Positions 6,704 to 12,624 are shown, counted from the stretch's first letter. The stretch: DNA of 12,747 nucleotides from CBFGTJ01 sp965651815 (GCA_965651815.1 CBFGTJ010000087.1:1-12747); one strand, 5' to 3'. Numbers and translations are program-made. Notes: a model not told the origin generated them from the letters alone.

Positions 6704-6731
6704 CATCGTCGGCACCTCCGTGCCGACGATG
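6704..6731. repeat. 12-bp perfect inverted repeat between tRNA-Ala and lipoprotein gene
   Basis: CATCGTCGGCAC (6704-6715) and GTGCCGACGATG (6720-6731) are exact reverse complements with a 4-base CTCC loop. A separate 10-bp palindrome, TCACCGGTGA, lies just upstream at 6680-6689. The repeat is about 110 bases before the lipoprotein start. It could be a terminator stem, an operator, or a leader hairpin for the lipoprotein mRNA; the lack of a T-tract and the distance from the tRNA make the last two possible. Confidence 0.55.
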
Positions 6732-6839
6732 CCGGGGACGGATGCACCCCGCCCCGCGCACTGCACCGTTGCACCCACCGCCGTCGAGGCTCGCCTCGCA
6801 GGGCGGGCGGTCGCGCGCGCTCCAACGACAAGGACCACC

Positions 6840-7328
6840 ATGAAGACCAGCCGGACCCTGTTCGCCGTCCTCGCTGCCGCCGTCGCCCTCTCCGGGTGCG
6901 GAGGCGACGACGAGCCCGCAGAGCCGCCCAGCGACGAGCCCGAGGCGGTGGAGGAGTCGTCGTGGCAGGACGCGGCGAACGCCCTGTGCACCACGATGAC
7001 CGAGAACGTGGAGCATGTCGGGGTGGAGCACCCCGACGACCCCTTCGCCGCCGCGCTCGGCATGTCCGCTGAGCTCGCCGAGCTCGCGACCGGCCTCGAG
7101 GGGCTGGAGGTCCCCGAGGAGGAGCAGGACGCCGTCGCCGAGCTGCAGTCCGTCGCCTCGACCGCTGCGGATTCCCTCGCGGATGCCGCCACCGAGGAGG
7201 ACATCGAGATGGCGATCCTCGAGTTCGGGACCTCCTTCTCCGAGCAGGCCGGTCAGCTCGGGCTCGACTCCTGCGCCGGGGTCCTGCAGACCAGCGACCC
7301 GGACGAGGACGTCGCCGGCGACGAGTGA
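6840..7328 (+). CDS. Small secreted lipoprotein (162 aa), function unknown
   Basis: The N-terminus is a lipoprotein signal: a short basic start, a hydrophobic stretch FAVLAAAVAL, and lipobox LSGC with Cys20 as the lipidated residue. A flexible acidic linker rich in D, E, P and S follows (21-41). The remaining ~120 residues are very acidic and predicted helical, with two cysteines, Cys50 (ANALC) and Cys145 (GLDSC), placed to form a disulfide. This layout resembles many small actinobacterial surface lipoproteins of unknown role; I cannot name a family. The mature protein should sit outside the membrane. Start ATG 6840 is supported by AAGGA five bases upstream and by the signal peptide beginning there; the frame is open further upstream. 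It is followed by two terminator-like hairpins, so it is probably transcribed alone. Confidence 0.8.
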   Translation: MKTSRTLFAVLAAAVALSGCGGDDEPAEPPSDEPEAVEESSWQDAANALCTTMTENVEHVGVEHPDDPFAAALGMSAELAELATGLEGLEVPEEEQDAVAELQSVASTAADSLADAATEEDIEMAILEFGTSFSEQAGQLGLDSCAGVLQTSDPDEDVAGDE

Positions 7329-7331
7329 GTC

Positions 7332-7351
7332 GACGGGCCGGTCGGCCCGTC
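7332..7351 (+). terminator. Hairpin just after the lipoprotein stop
   Basis: GACGGGCC (7332-7339) pairs perfectly with GGCCCGTC (7344-7351) around a GGTC loop, three bases after the stop codon. The 8-bp GC-rich stem is followed by TCT, a weak pyrimidine tail. Confidence 0.55.
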
Positions 7352-7380
7352 TCTGCCGACGACCGACGTCGCAGCACACC

Positions 7381-7411
7381 GAGGCCCCGGGAGGCTCCCT
7401 CCCGGGGCCTC
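7381..7411. terminator. 14-bp perfect terminator-like hairpin
   Basis: Left arm 7381-7394 (GAGGCCCCGGGAGG) is an exact reverse complement of right arm 7398-7411, with a CTC loop. This is the most stable stem in the window. It stands between the lipoprotein gene and the palindrome array and probably ends the lipoprotein transcript as a back-up to the hairpin at 7332. No T-tract follows. Confidence 0.65.
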
Positions 7412-7432
7412 GCTCCGCTTCGAGATCCAGCA

Positions 7433-7473
7433 ACCTGCCAGAACGTCCCGTTTTTCGGGACGACCTGGCAGGT
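7433..7473. repeat. Extended outer arms around the first palindrome
   Basis: The first of the three palindromes is enclosed by a second inverted repeat: ACCTGCCAG (7433-7441) and CTGGCAGGT (7465-7473), nine perfect pairs, separated from the inner stem by two unpaired bases on each side. Together they give a 41-base hairpin or cruciform. Copies 2 and 3 lack these perfect outer arms. Confidence 0.8.
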
Positions 7474-7547
7474 CACGCGGACGGAACGTCCCGTTTTTCG
7501 GGACGGTGTGACAGGTCAGCGGTCAGATCGTCCCGTTTTTCGGGACG
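7444..7547. repeat. Array of three identical 19-bp palindromes in degenerate tandem units
   Basis: CGTCCCGTTTTTCGGGACG occurs three times, at 7444-7462, 7487-7505 and 7529-7547, with start-to-start spacing of 43 and 42 bases. Each has 7-bp arms and a T5 centre (A5 on the other strand). The bases between copies are also related: both spacers contain a CAGGTCA-type word and then GCGG, with about 15 of 24 positions matching by hand alignment. The array therefore looks like a degenerate tandem repeat in which the palindrome stayed identical while the spacer drifted. It is entirely intergenic, 76 bases upstream of the lipase start. Possible roles: multi-site operator, supercoiling or structural element, REP-like repeat. 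The T-run is in the loop, so it is not a normal terminator. Confidence 0.9.
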
Positions 7548-7610
7548 AATTGGCGAGGAGCGCCGCGCCGAGACGAGCCGCGAACACGCACGCACCGGCG
7601 GCCGTGCCCG

Positions 7611-7616
7611 TAGGTT
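7611..7616 (+). promoter_or_regulatory. Possible -10 element for leaderless lipase transcript
   Basis: TAGGTT fits the TANNNT -10 pattern and ends seven bases before the ATG at 7624, so transcription would begin at or next to the start codon. No Shine-Dalgarno is present (only GGGG touching the ATG), which agrees with a leaderless mRNA. No clear -35 box is seen. Confidence 0.35.
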
Positions 7617-7623
7617 TCCGGGG

Positions 7624-8871
7624 ATGACGACCCGTCTCATCCCGATCGTCGCCGTCGCCGTCCTGCTCGCCGCCGGGTGCAGCAGCGACTCCGCCTCCGA
7701 GGACGCAGCGGACCCGTCGACGACGCCTGCCCCCAAGGAATGGCCGGCCCCGGTGATCGACGGGTCGACCTACGAGGTTCCCGACGACCTGTCCGACGCC
7801 GCGCCGGGTGACGTGCTCGCCGCTGAGGAGCTCCCACCGGTCGACCGGCTGGCCGGCGCCACACGCCACCGCGTCCTGTACGCCTCGGAGGACCGCGACG
7901 GCCGCACCGTCCCCGTCTCGGGGGTCGTGCTCGTTCCCGACGGCACCCCTCCCGAGGGCGGCTGGCCGGTGGTCTCGTGGGGCCACGGCACGACCGGGGT
8001 CGCCGATGCGTGCGCCCCGTCGCTCACCGACAACCTCTTCTACAACGAGTACGCGCAGGAGGCGTCGACGATGCTCGACGCCGGCTACGCGGTCGTGGCC
8101 ACCGACTACCCCGGGCTGGGCACCCCGGGCATGCACTCGTACCTGGTCGGTGTCGACGAGGGCAACGCCATGGTCGACATGGTCACCGCGGCCCGACAGG
8201 TCGAACCCGACCTGTCGACGACGTGGTTCGCGGTGGGCCACTCACAAGGCGGCCAGGCCGCCCTGTTCGCGACCCGGGCTGCGGAGCGCGCCCCCGAGCT
8301 GGACCTCGCCGGGGCCGTGTCGATCGCCCCGGCCTCCGGGCTCGAGCTGGCACTGCCGGCGATCACCGTCGGCTCCGTGCCCGCCGACCTCGCGTACGGC
8401 GTCTACATGCTCGCCGGGCTCTCCACCGTCGACGACAACTTCGAGGTCGACGACGTGCTCGGCCCGGCGGGGCTCTCGCACCGCGACGTCCTGCTCGAGG
8501 ACGGCTGCCTGCTGGACGCCTACTCGCGCCTCGACGTCGGCGAGGTCGACCAGATCTTCTCCATGAGCACCGACCAGGCCTGGGAGCTGTCGGAGCGGAT
8601 CTCCCGGCACGGCAACCCGGAGAACGAGCCGGTCGTCGGGCCGGTCCTGGTGGTCCAGGGGGAGGAGGACCAGGACGTGCCGGTGCAGCTCACGAACCTG
8701 ATGGTCGAGGCGTTCGACGAGCACGGCTCACCCGTCGACTACCGCACCTATCCCGGGCTCGGCCACGACCAGGTCATCGGCCCGTCGGTGTGCGATCGGT
8801 TGGCGTGGATGGCCGAGCACGGCGGGCCCGCCGTCCCCGACTGCACCCCCTACGAGACCGACCTGTCCTGA
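7624..8871 (+). CDS. Secreted lipoprotein lipase (secretory lipase family, alpha/beta hydrolase)
   Basis: A 415-residue protein opening with a lipoprotein signal: MTTRLIPIVAVAVLLAAGC, lipobox LAAGC with Cys19 to be lipidated, followed by a Ser/Asp/Glu-rich linker. The body is an alpha/beta hydrolase of the secretory-lipase (LIP) type: WGHGTTGVADACAPS oxyanion region, VVATDYPGLG, the nucleophile GHSQGG (Ser207), the acid in GEEDQDVP (Asp349) and the base in GLGHDQV (His381). Cysteines in DACAPS, EDGCLLD, SVCDR and PDCTPY fit a disulfide-bonded extracellular enzyme. Family members hydrolyse triacylglycerols or other esters; substrate is not predictable. ATG 7624 is chosen because the signal peptide begins there, although the frame is open far upstream. 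There is no Shine-Dalgarno; see the TANNNT at 7611. It is downstream of the three-palindrome array, which may control it (inference). Confidence 0.9.
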   Translation: MTTRLIPIVAVAVLLAAGCSSDSASEDAADPSTTPAPKEWPAPVIDGSTYEVPDDLSDAAPGDVLAAEELPPVDRLAGATRHRVLYASEDRDGRTVPVSGVVLVPDGTPPEGGWPVVSWGHGTTGVADACAPSLTDNLFYNEYAQEASTMLDAGYAVVATDYPGLGTPGMHSYLVGVDEGNAMVDMVTAARQVEPDLSTTWFAVGHSQGGQAALFATRAAERAPELDLAGAVSIAPASGLELALPAITVGSVPADLAYGVYMLAGLSTVDDNFEVDDVLGPAGLSHRDVLLEDGCLLDAYSRLDVGEVDQIFSMSTDQAWELSERISRHGNPENEPVVGPVLVVQGEEDQDVPVQLTNLMVEAFDEHGSPVDYRTYPGLGHDQVIGPSVCDRLAWMAEHGGPAVPDCTPYETDLS

Positions 8872-8909
8872 CGCCCTGGTCCGGGCGCCACGGCAGCGGG
8901 AGCACCCGC
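8872..8909. terminator. Two small hairpins between convergent genes
   Basis: CGCCC (8872-8876)/GGGCG (8883-8887) begins directly after the lipase stop, and GCGGG (8896-8900)/CCCGC (8905-8909) follows. They lie between the lipase and the opposing 156-aa gene and probably serve as a bidirectional terminator. Confidence 0.45.
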
Positions 8910-8920
8910 CGGCGTGCCCG

Positions 8921-9391
8921 CTACGACGGGCGGGGCCGTTCGTACTCGCCCTTGATGACGAAGTACGAGCCGCGGATGGTGCCGGCCAGCTTCGACTTCT
9001 GGCGGGCGAACTTGAACCCGCTCAGCTCCTCGGGCACCTCCATGCCCTCGGAGAGCTTGAAGCCCACCGCCCGCTTGTTCGGGTCGTCGAGCACGTTGAC
9101 CGCCAACCCGCTCTCGTAGAAGACGTGCACCCAGAACACGTCGCCCAGCTCGAGGGCGGCGGCCTCCAGGGGCTTCGAGCGGATCACGATGCCGCGCTCC
9201 TCCTCGAGGATGCGGTGCACCCAGTCGACCAGGTGCTGGGCCTCCGCGGCCGGCTCGACGACGAACTCTGCGCCGTACTTGTTCTTGAAGTAGCGGGCCT
9301 CGTTCGCCCGGAGCCCGGCGAGCGCTTCGGCGACCGGTGACGACTCGAGGCCGATGGTCGACACGTCGACGAAATCCACTGCGTAGCTCAT
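8921..9391 (-). CDS. Hypothetical protein (156 aa)
   Basis: A minus-strand gene starting MSYAVDFVDVSTIGLESS and ending in TAG (8923-8921). GGAGG lies six bases before the ATG (9402-9398), and third codon positions are nearly all G or C, so it is a real gene. The protein is soluble, has no signal peptide, membrane segment or cysteine, and alternates charged helices (ALAGLRANEARYFKNKYG, HLVDWVHRILEEE) with probable beta-strands (GDVFWVHVFYESGLAVNVL, GTIRGSYFVIKGEYE). The C-terminal third is Lys/Arg-rich, with KFARQKSKLAGTIRG. I do not recognise the family and give no function. It converges with the lipase and diverges from the 102-aa gene at 9625. The even helix-then-sheet pattern suggests a single compact domain of ordinary cytoplasmic type. 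Confidence 0.75.
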   Translation of the reverse strand: MSYAVDFVDVSTIGLESSPVAEALAGLRANEARYFKNKYGAEFVVEPAAEAQHLVDWVHRILEEERGIVIRSKPLEAAALELGDVFWVHVFYESGLAVNVLDDPNKRAVGFKLSEGMEVPEELSGFKFARQKSKLAGTIRGSYFVIKGEYERPRPS

Positions 9392-9624
9392 CGGGAACCT
9401 CCGTTCCGTGCGCTCCCGCAGCTTGCCGCGGGTACCGGCCGCCGTGGCGCGCGGGCAGCCGGATCCAGGCTCCGGACCCGGTTCCGCCGACCGGGTCAAG
9501 GCGGGGTGAGGCGGCGCTCAGCGGCGGATCGGTGGTTCGGGGATGGTTTCGGCTCGACCAGTGGTTGGGGACATCAACGAGGCAGCACCTCATGCGATGC
9601 CGACGAGGACCGATTGGAGGCTCG
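9392..9624. promoter_or_regulatory. Divergent intergenic region with one inverted repeat
   Basis: This 233-base gap lies between two divergent genes of unknown function, so it should hold both promoters. The only clear structure is GACCCGG (9475-9481) and CCGGGTC (9491-9497), seven perfect pairs with a 9-base loop. The half nearest the plus-strand gene (about 9530-9600) is less GC-rich than its surroundings. I could not assign -35/-10 boxes and see no further coding frame in it. Confidence 0.3.
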
Positions 9625-9933
9625 ATGCCCACCACCACTGCCGCCCCGACGACAAGTGACGCCACCGCAGCGATCGCCGAGGCCACGGACCGCCTCGCCG
9701 CGCGCATGACGAGCGAGTACACGCCCATCTGGGACGTGTCCGACTTCCTGCTCGACGCCGCCGCAGCGCTCGCCGCGGACCCCCTCGCGGTCGCCGAGGT
9801 CCACGAGCTGCTCCGCGAGCTGGCACCGTCGTCCCAGCGCACCGTGGTGCCCACATCGGAGGCCTCCCGGCTCGTCGAGTCGGTGCACCGGATCGCCGGC
9901 GTGCAGGCCGCAGCCCCTGCTGAGGCCGGCTGA
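9625..9933 (+). CDS. Hypothetical protein (102 aa)
   Basis: A small gene starting MPTTTAAPTTSDATAAIAEA, with GGAGG four bases before the ATG, ending in TGA (9931-9933). Its N-terminal ~15 residues are Thr/Ala-rich and probably disordered. The rest is helical: ATDRLAARM, then WDVSDFLLDAAAALAADP, then AVAEVHELLRELAPSSQ, then ASRLVESVHRIAGV. No cysteine, signal peptide or membrane segment. GC-rich third positions support it as a gene. I recognise no family. It precedes the ferredoxin/MBL gene by only 24 bases and the two could be co-transcribed, although a possible promoter motif lies in that gap. A role as a small helical partner or regulator is possible but unsupported. Confidence 0.65.
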   Translation: MPTTTAAPTTSDATAAIAEATDRLAARMTSEYTPIWDVSDFLLDAAAALAADPLAVAEVHELLRELAPSSQRTVVPTSEASRLVESVHRIAGVQAAAPAEAG

Positions 9934-9944
9934 CCCACCGGCCG

Positions 9945-9950
9945 TAGCCT
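9945..9950 (+). promoter_or_regulatory. Possible -10 element for leaderless MBL-protein transcript
   Basis: TAGCCT fits TANNNT and ends seven bases before the GTG at 9958, the same distance as at the lipase gene. There is no Shine-Dalgarno before this GTG. It sits in the 24-base gap after the preceding gene, so the MBL gene may have its own promoter as well as read-through from upstream. Confidence 0.3.
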
Positions 9951-9957
9951 CGGCGGC

Positions 9958-10833
9958 GTGGCTCGGATCCAGGACCGACACCCGGCCGGGGCGCCGGGGC
10001 CGTGGTTCGTCGACGATCGCTGCATCGACTGCGATGCCGCCCGCCACGTCGCGCCGGGCCTGATCGAGCGGAACCCGGGTGACGGCGTGTCGTACTTCGT
10101 GCGCCAGCCGGCGACCCCGGAGGAGGTGGAGATGGCCTGGCGGGCGGTGGAGGTGTGCCCCACCAGGTCGGTCGGGCACGTCGAGCTGCGCCGCCCCGAG
10201 AAGCCGGCGTTCCCACAGGACCTGGGCGACGGGGTGTTCCGCCTCGGGCACAACTCCCGCGACTCGTTCGGCGCCCACTCGTACCTGGTGGTCCGCGACG
10301 GGGTGAACCTCATGGTCGACTCACCCCGCTGGACCCGGGACGTGGTCGACCCGGTGAGCTCGCTGGGCGGGATCGACGTGGTGCTGCTCACCCACCGCGA
10401 CGACGTCGCGGACGCGGACCGCTACGCCGAGCACTTCGGTGCCCAGGTGTGGATCCACGCGGATGACCGGTCCGCGGCGCCCTACGCCACCCACCTGCTG
10501 GAGGGTGAGGATCCGGTCGAGGTCACCCCCGGCGTGATCGGGTTCCCGGTCCCCGGCCACACCAGGGGCAGCGTGCTGTGGCACGTCGACGGGCACCTGC
10601 TCTTCTCCGGCGACTCGCTGTCGTGGGACCCGAAGCGGGAGCGGCTGCACGCGTTCCGTGGCGCGTGCTGGTACTCGTGGGAGGCCCAGACCGCCTCGCT
10701 CCGCCGGTTCGCCGAGTCGGGCCTCGCGTTCGACCGGCTGTTCTGCGGGCACGGCTGGAGCCACGACCTCGACGCCCGGGCGTTCCACGACCACCTCGTG
10801 GCGCTCGTCGCCCGCATGGCCGCCCGCGGCTGA
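9958..10833 (+). CDS. Ferredoxin-like domain fused to metallo-beta-lactamase-fold protein
   Basis: A 291-residue two-domain protein starting at GTG. Residues 1-75 resemble a single-cluster ferredoxin: DDRCIDCDAARHVAP with Cys22 and Cys25, and VEVCPT with Cys67. The third ligand of the usual C-x2-C-x2-C pattern is Ala28, so only three cysteines remain. Residues about 85-291 are a metallo-beta-lactamase fold: LGHNSRDSFGAHSYLV, LLTHRDDVADADRY (His146), VPGHTRGS (His201), FSGDSL (Asp219) and FCGHGW (His265). The HxHxDH signature is replaced by H-R-D-D-V-A-D-A, so metal binding is non-standard. In related ferredoxin-MBL proteins the two domains suggest redox-linked hydrolysis; the reaction is unknown. 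It is cytoplasmic, without a signal peptide. It follows the 102-aa gene by 24 bases and converges with the split-barrel gene. Confidence 0.82.
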   Translation: MARIQDRHPAGAPGPWFVDDRCIDCDAARHVAPGLIERNPGDGVSYFVRQPATPEEVEMAWRAVEVCPTRSVGHVELRRPEKPAFPQDLGDGVFRLGHNSRDSFGAHSYLVVRDGVNLMVDSPRWTRDVVDPVSSLGGIDVVLLTHRDDVADADRYAEHFGAQVWIHADDRSAAPYATHLLEGEDPVEVTPGVIGFPVPGHTRGSVLWHVDGHLLFSGDSLSWDPKRERLHAFRGACWYSWEAQTASLRRFAESGLAFDRLFCGHGWSHDLDARAFHDHLVALVARMAARG

Positions 10834-10841
10834 CCGCCCGG

Positions 10842-10859
10842 CGGCGCCCCGCGGCGCCG
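10842..10859. terminator. Bidirectional terminator hairpin between convergent genes
   Basis: CGGCGCC (10842-10848) and GGCGCCG (10853-10859) form a perfect 7-bp stem with a 4-base loop in the 37-base gap between the MBL gene and the opposing split-barrel gene. It probably serves both. Confidence 0.55.
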
Positions 10860-10870
10860 TCGCAACGGGC

Positions 10871-11395
10871 TCAGAACCGGAAGCGGGTGAGGCCGCCCGG
10901 CTCGACGCCCATCGTGACCACCGCGGAGCGCGGCTCGATCCGGTACACGTCCCACGGCGGGGGCCCCTGGGCCGGCGCGTTGAACGGAGCGGTGATGCCG
11001 GTGCCGCTCCGGTCGGGCACGGCCGGCCACCCTCCCGCCGACCACGCCTCGGCCGCGCGTGCCACGTCGGCGGGGTCGGTCACCTTCACCGCCTCGCCTT
11101 CGAGCACGACGTCCGCGTCGAGGATCGACATCGCCACCGAGCAGCGTGGGTCGCGCTCGACGTTGTGGTGCTTGCGGGTGCGCGCGCCGGTCTGGAACCA
11201 GAACGTCCCGTCCAGCCACACCGCGCCGACGGCGGTGACGTGGGGGCTGCCGTCCTCGTTGATCGTCGTGAGCCACGTCGTGCGGGCGTTGTGCGCGTCG
11301 GGCGCGGGAGGCGACCCGTCACGCAGCCGCTCGACGACGGCGTTCCAGTCCACCGGCGGCAACCCGTCGGCGGCTCCGAGGTTGATGGTCTCCAT
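10871..11395 (-). CDS. Pyridoxamine 5'-phosphate oxidase-like (FMN/F420 split-barrel) protein
   Basis: A 174-residue minus-strand gene. Its core is a split beta-barrel: ARTTWLTTINEDGSPHVTAVGAV, split as two strands, then WLDGTFWFQTGARTRKHHNV, RDPRCSVAMSI and DVVLEGEAVKVTDP, ending with PWDVYRIEPRSAVV. This is the pattern of PPOX-class flavin or F420-dependent oxidoreductases common in actinobacteria, which reduce small substrates in the cytoplasm. True PdxH function is unlikely because the family signature for PLP synthesis is not evident. Start ATG 11395 is chosen because AGGGGG lies six bases upstream; an in-frame ATG at 11428 would add 11 residues. The C-terminal region with SGTGITAPFNAPAQGPPPW is a proline-rich loop often seen in these proteins. 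FMN versus F420 cannot be decided from sequence by eye. Confidence 0.85.
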   Translation of the reverse strand: METINLGAADGLPPVDWNAVVERLRDGSPPAPDAHNARTTWLTTINEDGSPHVTAVGAVWLDGTFWFQTGARTRKHHNVERDPRCSVAMSILDADVVLEGEAVKVTDPADVARAAEAWSAGGWPAVPDRSGTGITAPFNAPAQGPPPWDVYRIEPRSAVVTMGVEPGGLTRFRF

Positions 11396-11485
11396 CGCTC
11401 GCCCCCTCTCGGCGCGGGAACCGCGCATCGTGGGTCGGTCATGTTCTGACGTACGCCGGGCGGCGAGCTCATCGCGCAGACGGGC

Positions 11486-11830
11486 TCAGCCGGCGCGCAG
11501 GACCTTCTCCATCTTCTTGCCCTTGGCCAGCTCGTCGACGAGCTTGTCGAGGTAGCGGATCTGCTGCATCAGCGGGTCCTCGACGTCCTCCACCCGGACA
11601 CCGCAGACCACCCCGGTGATGAGCTTCGAGTTGGGGTGGAGCTTCGCACCGGCGAAGAAGTCCTCGAACGTCGTGTCCGCGTCGAGGTGTGCCTGCAGCT
11701 CGTCCTGGTCGTAGCCGGTCAGCCACGTGATGACCTCGTCGAGCTCGGCCTTCGTGCGCCCCTTGCGCTCGACCTTCGTCACGTAGTGGGGGTACACGGA
11801 TGAGAACGCGGTCGTGAAGATCCGGTGCAC
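11486..11830 (-). CDS. DUF2200-family protein
   Basis: A 114-residue protein starting at GTG: (M)HRIFTTAFSSVYPHYVTKV, continuing ERKGRTKAELDEVITWLTGY, then LITGVVCGVRVEDVEDPLMQ, then IRYLDKLVDELAKGKKMEKV. These blocks match the DUF2200 family along its whole usual length of about 115-120 residues (recognised from memory), so the gene looks intact. The family is cytoplasmic and widespread, with no established function. The frame is open upstream to 11866, but homology begins at the GTG at 11830, and a TACGTT motif six bases before it fits a leaderless promoter. The end is TGA (11488-11486). It is divergent from the universal stress protein gene and lies 90 bases from the split-barrel gene's start on the same strand. 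Confidence 0.88.
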   Translation of the reverse strand: MHRIFTTAFSSVYPHYVTKVERKGRTKAELDEVITWLTGYDQDELQAHLDADTTFEDFFAGAKLHPNSKLITGVVCGVRVEDVEDPLMQQIRYLDKLVDELAKGKKMEKVLRAG

Positions 11831-11836
11831 GGTCCG

Positions 11837-11842
11837 AACGTA
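11837..11842 (-). promoter_or_regulatory. Possible -10 element for leaderless DUF2200 transcript
   Basis: On the minus strand TACGTT (11842-11837) fits TANNNT and ends exactly six bases before the GTG start at 11830, placing the transcript start on the start codon. No Shine-Dalgarno precedes the GTG. Confidence 0.35.
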
Positions 11843-11958
11843 CCGCCGAACGCGGCCGACCAGCACCGCGGGCGTGCGCGGTGACTCGCGCCCGCATGGT
11901 TCGGGGTACGTGTCGGGTGCCGGTGCAGTTGGACGACGGCGGGGCGGAGGTGACCGTC

Positions 11959-12624
11959 ATGGCGAAGCTCGGGAAGGTGCTCGTGGGCGACGACGGAACC
12001 GTCGTCGCCCGACGGGCCGTCGACGAAGCCACCGAGCTCGCGGCGGCCCTCCACGCGGACGTGGTCGCGGTGGGGGTGGTCGAGGGGCGGGAGGACGTCG
12101 GTCCGCTCTCGGCGGAGCTCGACCACCGGTGTGGCGAGGTCGCACGGGAGCGCGGCGTGGCCTGCGAGTGCAAGGTCCTCACCGGCGACCCGCGGGACGT
12201 CCTCAGCCACGAGGTCGTCGACTCCGGGGCGGACGTCGTCGTGGTCGGCGACACCGGTCACTGGACGCTCGGTCGTCCGCACCTCGGCTCCGTCGCCGGC
12301 CACCTGGCGCACCACAGCCCTCGGCCCGTGGTGGTCGTGCCGAATGCGGCCCGCCCCGTCGAGCACGGGCACCTCGTCGTCGGCATCGACGGTGTCGACG
12401 AGCCGGACGCGCACATCGAGGTGAGCTTCCGTGGCGCGCACCCCGTCGAGGGTCTGCTCGAGCTGGCCGAGGAGACGGACGCGGCGATGATCGTCGTGGG
12501 CTCCCGAGGCCACGCCAGCGTCCATCGGCTGCTGCTCGGTGGGACGGCCATCGAACTGCTGCCCCACAGCCAGCGACCCGTCGGCGTCGTGCCGCTCGAA
12601 CATGCCGAGGCGACGGCGGTCTGA
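11959..12624 (+). CDS. Universal stress protein with shortened second domain
   Basis: A 221-residue protein with one complete and one reduced UspA domain. Domain 1 (residues 4-130) begins KVLVGDDGT and ends with the ATP-binding motif G-2x-G-9x-GS (Gly97, Gly100, Gly110, Ser111) and PRPVVVVP. Domain 2 begins HLVVGIDG (138-145) but passes almost at once to IEVSFRGAHPVEGLLELA, IVVGSRGH (Gly181) and RPVGVVP. About 60 residues expected between the first strand and the EVS strand are missing, while the frame is intact. Its glycine motif ends GGT, not GS. Tandem Usp proteins bind ATP and act in dormancy or stress responses; here domain 2 probably serves for dimerisation or structure (inference). Start ATG 11959 is supported by GGAGGTGA five bases upstream. 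It is divergent from the DUF2200 gene and runs toward a GH15 gene. Confidence 0.87.
   Translation: MAKLGKVLVGDDGTVVARRAVDEATELAAALHADVVAVGVVEGREDVGPLSAELDHRCGEVARERGVACECKVLTGDPRDVLSHEVVDSGADVVVVGDTGHWTLGRPHLGSVAGHLAHHSPRPVVVVPNAARPVEHGHLVVGIDGVDEPDAHIEVSFRGAHPVEGLLELAEETDAAMIVVGSRGHASVHRLLLGGTAIELLPHSQRPVGVVPLEHAEATAV

Noticed and set aside
6557..6731. tRNA-Ala as an integration (att) site for a genomic island
   Set aside because: No integrase gene and no second copy of the tRNA 3' end were seen in the window; the palindromes downstream do not repeat tRNA sequence.
7444..7547. CRISPR array
   Set aside because: Only three 19-bp repeats, palindromic with a T5 centre, and spacers that resemble each other. 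No cas genes nearby.
11203..11212. Fourth copy of the GAACGTCCCG half-palindrome
   Set aside because: It lacks the T5 centre and second arm and lies inside the coding sequence of the split-barrel protein, so it is a chance match to half the motif.
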